A stretch of DNA of 46,866 nt. Origin: Acidimicrobiales bacterium (lineage in GTDB: Bacteria > Actinomycetota > Acidimicrobiia > Acidimicrobiales > AC-9). The translations under genes and the position numbers were made by a program. This document shows positions 25,660 to 34,249 of this stretch, in pieces; position 1 is the stretch's first letter; every line of letters begins with the position of its first letter. The notes beneath the pieces were generated by a model that did no database searches, was not told where the DNA came from, and saw only the letters and a program-made list of their open reading frames with translations. The stretch covers positions 1-46,866 of the forward strand of contig DATBBR010000032.1 of NCBI GenBank assembly GCA_036270875.1, written 5' to 3'.

Positions 25660-26625
25660 ATGCCGGCGACGACTGTCGACAATGTGCTCGCCCTGCCCCG
25701 GCTCGAGGAGCCCGACCCGGCGACGGTGATCGACCGACCGGTCGTGTCGGTGACCAGCGCGCCGTCCGGCCTGGAGGGTGAGGGCTTCCCGGTACGGCGG
25801 GCGTTCGCTGGCGTGGACAACCGTGACCTGGACCCGTTCGTCCACATGGACCAGATGGGCGAGGTGGAGTACGCCCCGGGCGAGCCCAAGGGGACACCCT
25901 GGCACCCCCACCGGGGGTTCGAGACCGTCACGTACATGATCGACGGCACCTTCCAGCATCAGGACTCCACGGGCGGGGGCGGGCTCATCACCGACGGGGC
26001 GACGCAGTGGATGACCGCCGGCGCCGGCATTCTGCACATCGAGACCCCCCCTGAGCGCCTCGTCGCCTCCGGGGGGCTCTTCCACGGCATCCAGCTCTGG
26101 GTGAACCTCCCCAGGGCTGAGAAGTGGGTGCCCCCGCGCTATCAGGACCTCGCATCCGACCGGGTGACGCTGTTGTCGTCCCCCGACGGTGGCGCGCTGG
26201 TCAGGGTGATCGCCGGTGACGCGGGCGGGCACCACGGTCCGGGTGTGACCCATACGCCGATCACGATGGTGCACGCCACCCTCAGCCCCGGGGCGCGGCT
26301 CAGGATGCCCTGGTCGCCGGACTTCAACGCGTTGGTCTACGTCCTCGCCGGGCGGGGGACGGTGGGGCCGGACGGGCGACCCGTCGAGGCCGGGCAGCTT
26401 GCCCTGCTCGGCGCCGGTGGGGCCCTCACAGTCGCGGCCGCCATGGAACAGGAGAGCCGGGCCCCAAATCTCGACGTCCTGGTGCTCGGGGGCCGGCCCA
26501 TCCGGGAGCCGGTTGCCTGGGCTGGACCGTTCGTCATGAACACCCGGGCCGAGATCGTCCGGGCCTTCGAGGACTTCCAGAGCGGACGCATGGGCACCAT
26601 CCCGGCGACCGCCCTGGAGCGGTGA
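25660..26625 (+). CDS. Pirin family protein
   Basis: A 321-residue bicupin. The N-terminal cupin holds the metal ligands in WHPHRGFETVTY (two His) and in GILHIE (His and Glu), as in quercetinase-active pirins. The C-terminal cupin (about 190-290) lacks them, as usual. Pirins act as quercetin dioxygenases or redox-responsive regulators. The ATG at 25660 was chosen for the strong AAAGGAGG (25647-25654), and a 14-bp near-palindrome lies just upstream, so the gene probably has its own regulated promoter. Confidence 0.93.
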   Translation: MPATTVDNVLALPRLEEPDPATVIDRPVVSVTSAPSGLEGEGFPVRRAFAGVDNRDLDPFVHMDQMGEVEYAPGEPKGTPWHPHRGFETVTYMIDGTFQHQDSTGGGGLITDGATQWMTAGAGILHIETPPERLVASGGLFHGIQLWVNLPRAEKWVPPRYQDLASDRVTLLSSPDGGALVRVIAGDAGGHHGPGVTHTPITMVHATLSPGARLRMPWSPDFNALVYVLAGRGTVGPDGRPVEAGQLALLGAGGALTVAAAMEQESRAPNLDVLVLGGRPIREPVAWAGPFVMNTRAEIVRAFEDFQSGRMGTIPATALER

Positions 26626-26640
26626 GCAGCCTCCCCCGGG

Positions 26641-28146
26641 TCAGGCCCGGGCGTGACTGACGGCCCACCAGGCCGCTTCCTCCACGCCGAGGGGGGTTGA
26701 GGGGGGTCCACCGGTGGGCCACAGCTCCTCGGCGATCCGGCGCCAGTTGGCCGTCGCCTCGAGCTGGCCGAGGATGGCGAGCAGACCGAAGTTGATGCGC
26801 TGAAGGATGAGGAACGCCGGCGGCATCCCCGCCCACTTGATGACGTCACCGTCCGTGGCGCGGCCTGTGAGGTAGCGCCGGGAGACCTGGCTGGCATAGT
26901 CCGCGGTGACGGTTGTGATCTCGTCTTGGCGGATCGGGCCCCAGAACACCTCGAAGAACTCGGCGACGCGCTCGTCAGGCACCGGAGCTCCGGGCGCGAT
27001 GAAGCCGGCCCGCTCGACCGCCACCCTGAGGGCCGCGGCGTCCGGCTCGAGCACGGCGGTGCGGATGATCTCGAACAGGGCCGCCGTGTCGGCGGGCGTG
27101 AACCGCTTGACCAGACCGAAGTCGAGGAAGGTCACCCGTCCGCCAGGACCGAAGAGGTAGTTGCCGGGATGCGGGTCCCCGTTGAACGCCCGCATGCGGT
27201 ACAGGCTCCGGAACACGAAGCGGAAGATCGTCTCCGCGGCCAGATCGCGTTCTCGCTGCTCCCAACCCTCCATGTCCGAGAACCTGGCGCCCTCGGCCAG
27301 CTCGGTGGTCAGGACCCGCTTGCCGCACAGCTCGGTGACGACCTCGGGGATGTGGATGAACGGGTGCCCCCGGTACCAGTCGGCGAAGGCGCGCTGGCTG
27401 GCCGCCTCCAGCTCGTAGTCGAGCTCCTCGGTCAGCCTGGCCCGCAGCTCGTCCGCGACGGCCCGCACGTCGAGTCCGGAGAAGAGCATGGGAAGCCCCA
27501 GCGACGCCAGATCGAGGTTGTCGAGGTCGGCCCGGATGGCGTTTTCGATGCCGGGATACTGCACCTTCACCGCCACCGCCCGCTGATCGGTGGTGATCGC
27601 CCGGTGGACCTGGCCGATGGACGCAGCGGCGATCGGCACCGGGTCCCAGTCGCTGAACAGACGGGTGAGCGGCGCTTCCAGATCGGCCTCGATGACGCCG
27701 GTGGCGAGCTCGGCGCTCATCGGCGGGGCGTCCTGCTGGAGCTGGGCCAAGGCATCGCGCGCTGACTCGGGCATGGCCGTGTCGAGGAAGCTGGCCAGCT
27801 GGCCCAGCTTCATCAATGCGCCCTTCATGTTCCCGAGGGTCGTCGCCACCTGCTCGGCGGTTCGGAGCTCGAGCTCGGCGTCGAGAGCCTCCCGCCGCTC
27901 GGCCGAGGCGAACACTCGCCGGGCCCGGTTGGCCGCCGCGCTGGCGCCCACCTGGGATGCCAGCTTGGCCAGCTCGCCGGTGCGGGCCACCTGGGTGGTG
28001 GAGCCCACCGGCGCCGGGCGCCGGCGCCGGTGGGCGCGGTGACGGGCCACGGCCACGCTTGCCACCGCGGCGACAACAGCGGCGCCGAGCGCAGCTCCCA
28101 CAACCGGTGGCCGGACGCCTGCGCCCGGCCACCTTCTGTCAGTCAC
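26641..28146 (-). CDS. AarF/UbiB (ABC1) atypical kinase-like protein
   Basis: A 501-residue protein with an N-terminal membrane helix (about 14-35), then the ABC1 domain: the KxGQ motif (MKLGQLAS) that replaces the Gly-rich loop, the Ala-rich AAASIGQVHRA segment, the Lys of VAVKVQYPG, the catalytic loop NGDPHPGNYLF and the metal-binding DFG (FLDFGLVK). UbiB-type proteins are ATPases linked to isoprenoid-quinone or lipid metabolism. Divergent from the CtaG gene and convergent with pirin. Confidence 0.93.
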   Translation of the reverse strand: MTDRRWPGAGVRPPVVGAALGAAVVAAVASVAVARHRAHRRRRPAPVGSTTQVARTGELAKLASQVGASAAANRARRVFASAERREALDAELELRTAEQVATTLGNMKGALMKLGQLASFLDTAMPESARDALAQLQQDAPPMSAELATGVIEADLEAPLTRLFSDWDPVPIAAASIGQVHRAITTDQRAVAVKVQYPGIENAIRADLDNLDLASLGLPMLFSGLDVRAVADELRARLTEELDYELEAASQRAFADWYRGHPFIHIPEVVTELCGKRVLTTELAEGARFSDMEGWEQRERDLAAETIFRFVFRSLYRMRAFNGDPHPGNYLFGPGGRVTFLDFGLVKRFTPADTAALFEIIRTAVLEPDAAALRVAVERAGFIAPGAPVPDERVAEFFEVFWGPIRQDEITTVTADYASQVSRRYLTGRATDGDVIKWAGMPPAFLILQRINFGLLAILGQLEATANWRRIAEELWPTGGPPSTPLGVEEAAWWAVSHARA

Positions 28147-28245
28147 GGGCAGAGCTTCTCACTCCGCGAGGCGCTCCCTTCCTCGCTCGCGGAACCCTGC
28201 CCGCCCCGCCGGAGCCGCTGTATGCGCCCGCTCGGCGGGAGCGCC

Positions 28246-29163
28246 ATGATGGGGGACGTGGGCCTGATCGCGGCGACAGGGTCACCTTGGTCCTGGCATC
28301 TCCACCCAGTGGGGTGGGTCGTTGTCCTGGGCACCGCCGCGGGGTACGTCTTTCTCCTTCGCTCTTGGGGGAGGGCCGAGCGGTCGAAGGCCGGACCCGG
28401 TCGTCTGCAGGGAGAGACCGCCACCCGCCGCCAGCGAGCGAGCTTCGGGGCCGGTCTCTTCATCCTGCTGATCGCCCTGTGCTGGCCGCTCGCCGACCTC
28501 GCCGACTCCTCCCTGCTCGCCCGGATGGCCCAGCGCAGCCTCCTGCTCCTGGTGGCGCCGCCCCTACTCCTGCTGGGGCTCCCCCGCTGGCTCGTCGACC
28601 GGCTGACCAGGCCCGCGCTCGTCGACAGCGTGCTCGGGTTCCTCACCCGGCCGGTCGTCGCCACCGTGCTGTTCAACGCGGCCGTGACGGCCTCGTTCCT
28701 CGCCCCGGCCATCAATGGACAAGCCCGGTCGGGCGCCATCGCCGCCGGGATCAACCTCGGCCTGCTCGCTGTGGCGACGATCATGTGGATGCCTGCGCTG
28801 CGAACCATCCCCGGCGAGCGTTACCTGTCCACGGGCGGCCGCGCCGGCTACCTCATGGCCCAGGCCATCCTGCCCAGCTTCCCGGCCCTGGTGTTCATCT
28901 TCGCCCAGCACCCCCTCTACTCGGTCTACGCCCACGCTCCGACGACCGTGGGCCTGTCGCCGCTGCTCGACCAGCAGGTGGCCGGGGCGCTGGCCAAGGT
29001 GGCGGGGCTGGGCATACTCCTCGGGGCTGCCGGCTTCTTCGTGCTGCGCTGGCACCAGGCCGAGGAGGCGGGATCCGATCCCGATCCCCTCCTCTGGGAC
29101 GACGTCGAGCGCGAGCTGCGCCGCCTCGAGCGTCGATCCCGTCGAACCGACTCACCGAACTGA
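28246..29163 (+). CDS. ctaG: CtaG-type cytochrome c oxidase assembly protein
   Basis: A 305-residue membrane protein of the CtaG_Cox11/caa3 assembly family with about seven helices. Landmarks are WHLHPVGWVVVLGTAAGYVFLLR, the LADLADSSLLARMAQRSLLLLVAPPLLLLGLP region (described here by its ends) and the late FAQHPLYSVYAHA. It is thought to deliver copper to the CuB site of heme-copper oxidases. Together with the SCO1-like gene at 4365 it implies an aerobic respiratory chain. The start could be either of two adjacent ATGs at 28246/28249 or GTG 28258. Confidence 0.88.
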   Translation: MMGDVGLIAATGSPWSWHLHPVGWVVVLGTAAGYVFLLRSWGRAERSKAGPGRLQGETATRRQRASFGAGLFILLIALCWPLADLADSSLLARMAQRSLLLLVAPPLLLLGLPRWLVDRLTRPALVDSVLGFLTRPVVATVLFNAAVTASFLAPAINGQARSGAIAAGINLGLLAVATIMWMPALRTIPGERYLSTGGRAGYLMAQAILPSFPALVFIFAQHPLYSVYAHAPTTVGLSPLLDQQVAGALAKVAGLGILLGAAGFFVLRWHQAEEAGSDPDPLLWDDVERELRRLERRSRRTDSPN

Positions 29164-29179
29164 ACGACGTCGGGTCAGG

Positions 29180-29809
29180 TCACTTGTAGGCCGGAAGGTC
29201 GGCGCCGTGGCGGAAGGCGATGCTGACGCGGGCCCCGGCGGCGGCCACCTTGGGAACGCTGTGCTCCCAGCGCCGCTGGAACCCGCCGCCCGTCACCAGC
29301 AGGTCACCGCGACCAAGCTCGAACGGGCGCGACCGTCCGCCGCCTCGGGGCCGGGCCAGGAACCGTCGAGGATGGCCCAACGACACCAGGGCGACGATCG
29401 GCTCGGCGATCTCACGGGCGATCCGGTCGCCGTGCCAGGCCACGCTGTCGCGCCCGTCCCGGTACAGATTGAGGCCCATCGAGTCGAGCGACACGCCGTA
29501 GCGCGCCGACAGGACTCGCCGCATGTCATCGAGGACGGGCGGTTCGAGGGGTTCACCGGACGAGAGGCTCCACGCCGCGGTGAGGCGCGGCTCGGCCACC
29601 CGCCGCTCGTACATCCAGCGCGACCGCTGGCCCCAGTCGGTGGTTGCGACCAGCTGGCTGAGCAGCTCGTCGGAGCCCGCCACCCACCCGGGGGCGTGGT
29701 CGACCCAGGAGGTGTCGTCGAGCTCCACACGCACGAGACCCGAGAACGACGCGTCCACGTCCGGCCCCGACGCCGCGTCGAGCAGCGTCGGTTGCCAGAC
29801 GAGGTTCAT
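29180..29809 (-). CDS. AlkB-like Fe(II)/2-oxoglutarate dioxygenase
   Basis: A 209-residue oxygenase of the AlkB family, which repairs alkylated DNA or RNA by oxidative demethylation. The iron triad is in WHGDRI (His and Asp of HxD) and WEHSVPK (distal His); the 2OG-binding Arg is in RVSIAFRHG. The preceding LNLYRDGRDSVAWH matches the YxDGxDxxxxH pattern of the family. It starts at an ATG overlapping the aldehyde dehydrogenase stop (ATGA), an unexpected pairing for a repair enzyme. Confidence 0.92.
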   Translation of the reverse strand: MNLVWQPTLLDAASGPDVDASFSGLVRVELDDTSWVDHAPGWVAGSDELLSQLVATTDWGQRSRWMYERRVAEPRLTAAWSLSSGEPLEPPVLDDMRRVLSARYGVSLDSMGLNLYRDGRDSVAWHGDRIAREIAEPIVALVSLGHPRRFLARPRGGGRSRPFELGRGDLLVTGGGFQRRWEHSVPKVAAAGARVSIAFRHGADLPAYK

Positions 29810-31284
29810 CGAGCCGGCAGGGCGATGGTCTTGGTCTCGAGGTACTGCTCGAGGCCCTCCAGCCCGTTCTGGCGTCCGATGCCGCTCATCTTGTAGCCCC
29901 CGAACGGCGAGTCGGCGCCGTACCACACACCCCCGTTGACACCGATGGTCCCGGTGCGGATGCGCCGGGCAACCGACAGCGCTCGGTCCTCGGATCCGGA
30001 TGTCACCATGCCCGACAGACCGTACCGGGAGTCGTTGGCGATCCGGACGGCGTCGTCGTCGTCCTCGTAGGGGATCACGACGAGGACGGGACCGAAGATC
30101 TCCTCCCGGGCGATGGTCATCGAGTTGTCGACGTCGGCGAACACCGTCGGCTCGACGAAGAACCCGCGGGGAAGGTGCGCCGGGCGACCGCCCCCGGTCA
30201 TCAGCCTGGCGCCTTCGCGCCGTCCGGCGTCGATGTACCCGAGGACGCGATCGCGTTGCTTGGCGCTGACGAGTGGTCCCATGACGTTCTGAGGATCGCT
30301 CGGGTCTCCGTAGGCCACCGATTCGAACGCCCTCTTGACCATCTCCGCGGCGTCGGCGTGCCGCGCCCGTGGGACCAGCAGCCGGGTGGCGATGGCACAT
30401 CCCTGGCCGGCGTGCATGCAGGTGAACGCCGACGCTCCGAGCTGGGTCTCGAAGTCGGCGTCGTCGAGCAGCAGGTTCACGGACTTCCCGCCCAGCTCCA
30501 GGAAGACACGCTTCAGGGTGGGGGCGCCCTTCTCCATGATCCGCTGGCCCGTGGCCGTCGACCCGGTGAAGGAGATCAGGTCCACCCGCTCGTCGGTGAC
30601 CAGCCGCTCGCCGACGAGGTGGTCGGAGGACGTCACGACGTTGACGACACCGGGCGGAATGTCGGTCCGCTCGACGATCAGGCGCCCCAGCCTGGTGGCG
30701 TTCCACGGGGTGTCGGGTGCCGGCTTGATGATGGTGGTGTTCCCGGTGGCCAGCGTCTGACCAAGCTTGTTGAGGGTGATCTCGACGGGGAAGTTCCAGG
30801 GGATGATCGAGCCGACCACGCCGACCGGCTCCTTCCACACCCGCCGGCGGCTCGATATGCCGAAAGCCTCCCGCTCGCCCAGGTCCCGTTCCCAGGCGAA
30901 CTCGTCGATCATCTTGGCCGGCCAGCGGAGGCCATCCTCCAGGGGCGCGTCCAGTTGCGGGCCGTAGGTGAGCAACACAGGGCAGCCGGTCTCGGACACG
31001 AGCTCGGCGCGCAGCTCCTCCCGATCGGCCTCCAGTGCATCCTGCAGCTGTTCGAGACAGCGCTTGCGAAGTCCGCGGTTGGTGGCCCAGTCGGTCTCGT
31101 CGAAGGCCCGACGCGCCGCGGCGATCGCCCGGCCCATGTCTTCGACCGACCCGTCGGCCACGGGTCCGAGGACCTCCTCGGTCGCCGGGTTGACGTTGTC
31201 GAACGTCTTGCCCGACGCTGCATCCACCAGCTCGCCGTCGACGAGCATCCGCACCTCGGCCTGAAGGGTGTCCATGGCCGACAT
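29806..31284 (-). CDS. NAD(P)-dependent aldehyde dehydrogenase
   Basis: A 492-residue ALDH that oxidises aldehydes to acids. It contains IIPWNFP (substrate/cofactor pocket), TGNTTIIKPAP, FTGSTATG, the catalytic Glu263 in LELGGKS and nucleophile Cys296 in GQGCAIAT, and the late EEIFGPVL. The ATG 31284 (MSAMDTL) precedes the family N-terminus; a longer frame to 31320 lacks a ribosome-binding site. It is co-transcribed with the AlkB-like gene and divergent from the CoA-transferase. Confidence 0.95.
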   Translation of the reverse strand: MSAMDTLQAEVRMLVDGELVDAASGKTFDNVNPATEEVLGPVADGSVEDMGRAIAAARRAFDETDWATNRGLRKRCLEQLQDALEADREELRAELVSETGCPVLLTYGPQLDAPLEDGLRWPAKMIDEFAWERDLGEREAFGISSRRRVWKEPVGVVGSIIPWNFPVEITLNKLGQTLATGNTTIIKPAPDTPWNATRLGRLIVERTDIPPGVVNVVTSSDHLVGERLVTDERVDLISFTGSTATGQRIMEKGAPTLKRVFLELGGKSVNLLLDDADFETQLGASAFTCMHAGQGCAIATRLLVPRARHADAAEMVKRAFESVAYGDPSDPQNVMGPLVSAKQRDRVLGYIDAGRREGARLMTGGGRPAHLPRGFFVEPTVFADVDNSMTIAREEIFGPVLVVIPYEDDDDAVRIANDSRYGLSGMVTSGSEDRALSVARRIRTGTIGVNGGVWYGADSPFGGYKMSGIGRQNGLEGLEQYLETKTIALPAR

Positions 31285-31461
31285 TCTGCCGCCCGGGCCC
31301 CCGGAGCGCCTCCCGGGCACAGCGACGGCGCCTCAAGTCGTGGGCGACTGGTCGGCGTCGATCAGCTGGACCAGCGGTCCCCAAGCCGGGGGCGAGGTGC
31401 CATGATCGGGCCCGTCGACCCGGGCACGTGCCCCAACGGCACACCGACAGGAGGATGAACC

Positions 31462-32679
31462 ATGAGCGAGGTGCTCGAGGGAGTGCGGGTGCTGGAGGTG
31501 GCGTCGTGGACCTTCGTGCCGGCTGCCGGCGCTGTCCTCAGCGACTGGGGGGCCGACGTCATCAAGGTCGAGCATCCGGCGACCGGTGATCCGCAGCGGG
31601 GCCTGGTCACCTCGGGGTTGGTGCCCCGGGCCGCCGGCGGCGCCAACTTCATGATCGAGCAGCCCAATCGGGGCAAGCGCAGCGTGGGGCTCGACATCGC
31701 CACCGCAGAGGGGCGGGAGCTCCTCTATCGGCTGGCCGAGCGGTCCGACGTGTTCCTCACCAACTTCCTCCCGGCCACCCGACGACGGCTGCAGATCGAG
31801 GTCGAGGACATCCAGGCGCGCAACCCGAACATCGTCTACGTGCGGGGCCACGGCCAGGGGGCGCGGGGTCCGGATGCCCAGAAGGGCGGCTACGACGGCG
31901 CCTCCTACTGGGCCCGCGGAGGCATCGCCAGCGCGCTGACACCGGGGGGCGCCGACTACCCGGTCACGCAGCGACCCGGTTTCGGCGACCTCGCCGGAGG
32001 CATGACGATCGCGGGGGCGATCTCGGCGGCGCTCTTTCGCCGGGAGCGGCACGGCGTGGGATCGGTCGTCGACATCTCCCTCCTCGGCGTCGCCATGTGG
32101 ATGCTCTCCCCCGACATCGTCGCCAGCAAGCTCTTCGAGGGCTTCTCCACCCCGAGCTTCAACCGGGCCAGCTCGCCCAACCCGCTGGTCAACGTGTACA
32201 AGACCAAGGACGGCCGTTTCCTCACCATCATCATGCTGGAAGCGGACAAGTATTGGCCCGATCTGTGCCGGCATATCGAGCGACCCGAGCTGATCGACGA
32301 TCCCCGCTTCGCCGACGCCGCGACCAGGTTCGAGAACCGGGCCGAGTGTGTGCGCCTGCTCGACGAGGCCTTCTCCTCCCGAACGCTGGACGAGTGGCGT
32401 GAGCGCCTGGCCACCCTCGCCGGGGTGTGGGCACCGGTCCAGACGGCGAGAGAGCTCCACGACGACCCCCAGGTGTCAGCCAACGGGTACCTCCCGCAGG
32501 TCGATTTGGGCAACGGTCACTCCCTGGGCCTGGTTGCCAATCCGGTCCAGTTCGACGAGGCGCCACCGAGCTTGCGCCGCGCACCCGAGCACGGCGAGCA
32601 CACCGAAGAGGTTCTCCTGGAGCTGGGCATCAGCTGGGAGGAGATCGCCGCCTACAAGGAGTCAGCCGCCATCCTCTGA
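31462..32679 (+). CDS. CaiB/BaiF-type class III CoA-transferase
   Basis: A 405-residue enzyme that moves CoA between carboxylic acids through an enzyme-bound anhydride. The N-terminal region (GVRVLEVASWTFVPAAGAVLSDWGADVIKVE, shown by its core LSDWGADVIKVE) and RGKRSVGLD are standard. The catalytic Asp176 lies in FGDLAGG. AGGAGG precedes the ATG at good distance. Substrates are unknown; the divergent ALDH could supply an acid. A short GC hairpin follows at 32708-32723. Confidence 0.94.
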   Translation: MSEVLEGVRVLEVASWTFVPAAGAVLSDWGADVIKVEHPATGDPQRGLVTSGLVPRAAGGANFMIEQPNRGKRSVGLDIATAEGRELLYRLAERSDVFLTNFLPATRRRLQIEVEDIQARNPNIVYVRGHGQGARGPDAQKGGYDGASYWARGGIASALTPGGADYPVTQRPGFGDLAGGMTIAGAISAALFRRERHGVGSVVDISLLGVAMWMLSPDIVASKLFEGFSTPSFNRASSPNPLVNVYKTKDGRFLTIIMLEADKYWPDLCRHIERPELIDDPRFADAATRFENRAECVRLLDEAFSSRTLDEWRERLATLAGVWAPVQTARELHDDPQVSANGYLPQVDLGNGHSLGLVANPVQFDEAPPSLRRAPEHGEHTEEVLLELGISWEEIAAYKESAAIL

Positions 32680-32707
32680 TCGGGTCAGAAGGTCCACTAC
32701 GCCCCGT

Positions 32708-32723
32708 CCCCCGCTGGGGGGAT
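32708..32723 (+). terminator. Weak hairpin after the CoA-transferase gene
   Basis: TCCCCC and GGGGGA pair around a GCTG loop, 28 bases after the stop codon. There is no U-tract, so termination is uncertain. Confidence 0.3.
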
Positions 32724-32876
32724 CGCCGTATCGGGGAGTCTGCGATGCGACGCCGACGCCCACACGCCGCTGTTTTCGCCGGCATCATTTCGGCGCTACC
32801 GTCTTGGTGTACCGGCTGGGTCGAGGGGCCGGATCGGGCGCGGCGAGCACCACACGGATCGTCGCAGAGGAGGGCA

Positions 32877-33200
32877 ATGAAGCTTCCTGCAGCGTTCGGG
32901 TTCAGCATCTCCGACGACGCCGATCCGCCGATGCTGACCGTGCGTGGCGAGGTCGACCTGGCTTCAGCGCCCAAGCTGGCGGCGGCCATGACCGAGCTGA
33001 TGGACCGGGGCCACACCCGTGTCGCCATCGACCTCGGATCCGTCGAGTTCATCGACTCGAGCGGCCTGGGCGTGCTTGTCGGCTCCCTCAGGCGCCTGCG
33101 CGAGGACGGTGGAGACCTGGTGTTGCGAGCTGCGAGCCCGCCGGTGACCCGGATCCTCGAGCTCACCGGGCTGGACGGCCTGCTCCCCGTGACGAGCTGA
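32877..33200 (+). CDS. STAS-domain anti-sigma factor antagonist
   Basis: A 107-residue single STAS domain. FSISDDADPPMLTVRGEVDLASAPKL is the usual opening, and FIDSSGLGVLVGSLRR carries the Ser that an anti-sigma kinase phosphorylates. When unphosphorylated, such proteins bind the anti-sigma factor and free its sigma factor. AGAGGAGGG lies before the ATG. A second STAS gene follows within 120 bases, but no anti-sigma kinase or PP2C phosphatase is in view. Confidence 0.93.
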   Translation: MKLPAAFGFSISDDADPPMLTVRGEVDLASAPKLAAAMTELMDRGHTRVAIDLGSVEFIDSSGLGVLVGSLRRLREDGGDLVLRAASPPVTRILELTGLDGLLPVTS

Positions 33201-33316
33201 GCCAGCGACTCCGGTCGACGGCCGCCCGAAGGACGGTTCATGGCCGGGGCCCTGGGGTAACGTGCGTTCAGGCCACCGTTACAGCACACATTCCACCAGG
33301 TCGAGGGGGGCCAGTG

Positions 33317-33661
33317 ATGACCAGGTCCGTGGTAGACGTCCGGGCTGGGGACGATCCCGGGACGGCGATCGTCATCCTGCGCGGTGCTCTCGACGTGCAC
33401 AGCGCCCCGGTCGTGCGGGAGCGCCTCCAGGCGGTGCTCGCGGCGGGTTTGAAGGCGATCATCGTCGACCTGCACGACGTGGAGTTCATCGACTCCACAG
33501 GGCTGGGCGTCCTCATCGGCGCCCGCCGGCGCTCCCAGGATGCCGGCGTCAAGCTGTTGTTGGCCCGCCCCAGCAAGGCCACCCACCGGCTCCTGGCGAT
33601 CACCGGGATGCGCCGCCATTTCACGATCACCAAGGCGCTCCGGGCGGGTACTGCCGCCTGA
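33317..33661 (+). CDS. Second STAS-domain anti-sigma factor antagonist
   Basis: A 114-residue STAS domain paralogous to its neighbour, with FIDSTGLGVLIGARRRSQ at the phospho-site and the N-terminal VILRGALDVHSAPVV in place of GEVDLAS. The two differ enough to have separate partners. The ATG at 33317 is preceded in frame by a GTG at 33314; a G-rich ribosome-binding region precedes both. It is convergent with the NifU-like gene, 20 bases apart. Confidence 0.93.
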   Translation: MTRSVVDVRAGDDPGTAIVILRGALDVHSAPVVRERLQAVLAAGLKAIIVDLHDVEFIDSTGLGVLIGARRRSQDAGVKLLLARPSKATHRLLAITGMRRHFTITKALRAGTAA

Positions 33662-33681
33662 TCGCGGCGGCGGGCTGGCCC

Positions 33682-34014
33682 CTACTCGTCCAGATCGGGC
33701 ACGCGGGGAACGTAGGCGCCCCGGCCCATGGCCATGCTCTCCTCGAGATCCGTCGCCTCGTCCACCTCGCCGCGCACCTCGGTGACCCACGGGAGCCGGT
33801 CCCGGAGGATCCGCTCGACCCCGGCCTGCAGCGTGGTGGCGCTGATCGCGCACGAGCTGCAGGAACCCTGAAGCGTCACCTCGATCACACCTGACTCTGC
33901 GTCAGCGCTGGTGAGCACCAGATCGCCGCCGTCCGCCTGCACGGCAGGCCGCATCAGGTCGATTATCGAGTCGAGCTCGGAAAGCCGCCCGTCACGTTCC
34001 TCGTCGCTCAGCAC
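33682..34014 (-). CDS. NifU C-terminal-domain Fe-S scaffold protein (NfuA-like)
   Basis: A 110-residue single-domain protein that carries or transfers Fe-S clusters. The two cysteines are in GSCSSCAIS (CxxC), after the typical MRPAVQADGGDLVL. The start is taken as GTG 34014 because AGGAGG (34022-34027, minus strand) lies seven bases before it; the longer frame from ATG 34056 would bury that site. The C-terminal tail (EESMAMGRGAYVPRVPDLDE) is unlike the core. No iscS or suf genes are nearby. Confidence 0.9.
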   Translation of the reverse strand: MLSDEERDGRLSELDSIIDLMRPAVQADGGDLVLTSADAESGVIEVTLQGSCSSCAISATTLQAGVERILRDRLPWVTEVRGEVDEATDLEESMAMGRGAYVPRVPDLDE

Positions 34015-34249
34015 CGTGGCACCTCCTGCAAGATCCAACACCATTGTGCCCTTCATTCATCCGACCCCAGGCCCTGGGCCGGGCCTTCCCGACGCTCGAT
34101 TTCGTCTGAGCCGGCCGATCGGCCCACTGCCGGGTTGGCTCACGTGCACAGTGGGCACCATTTAGAGTTGACAGGAGCCGAGCTGGCCCCTGGCGGGGCC
34201 GTGCCCCACGCAGCACGGAGCGACCACGAGCCCGGACTGGAGACGAGCC

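Noticed and set aside
34168-34173. TTGACA as a -35 box for ubiA
   Set aside because: No -10-like sequence lies 16-18 bases downstream; a lone hexamer is not enough.
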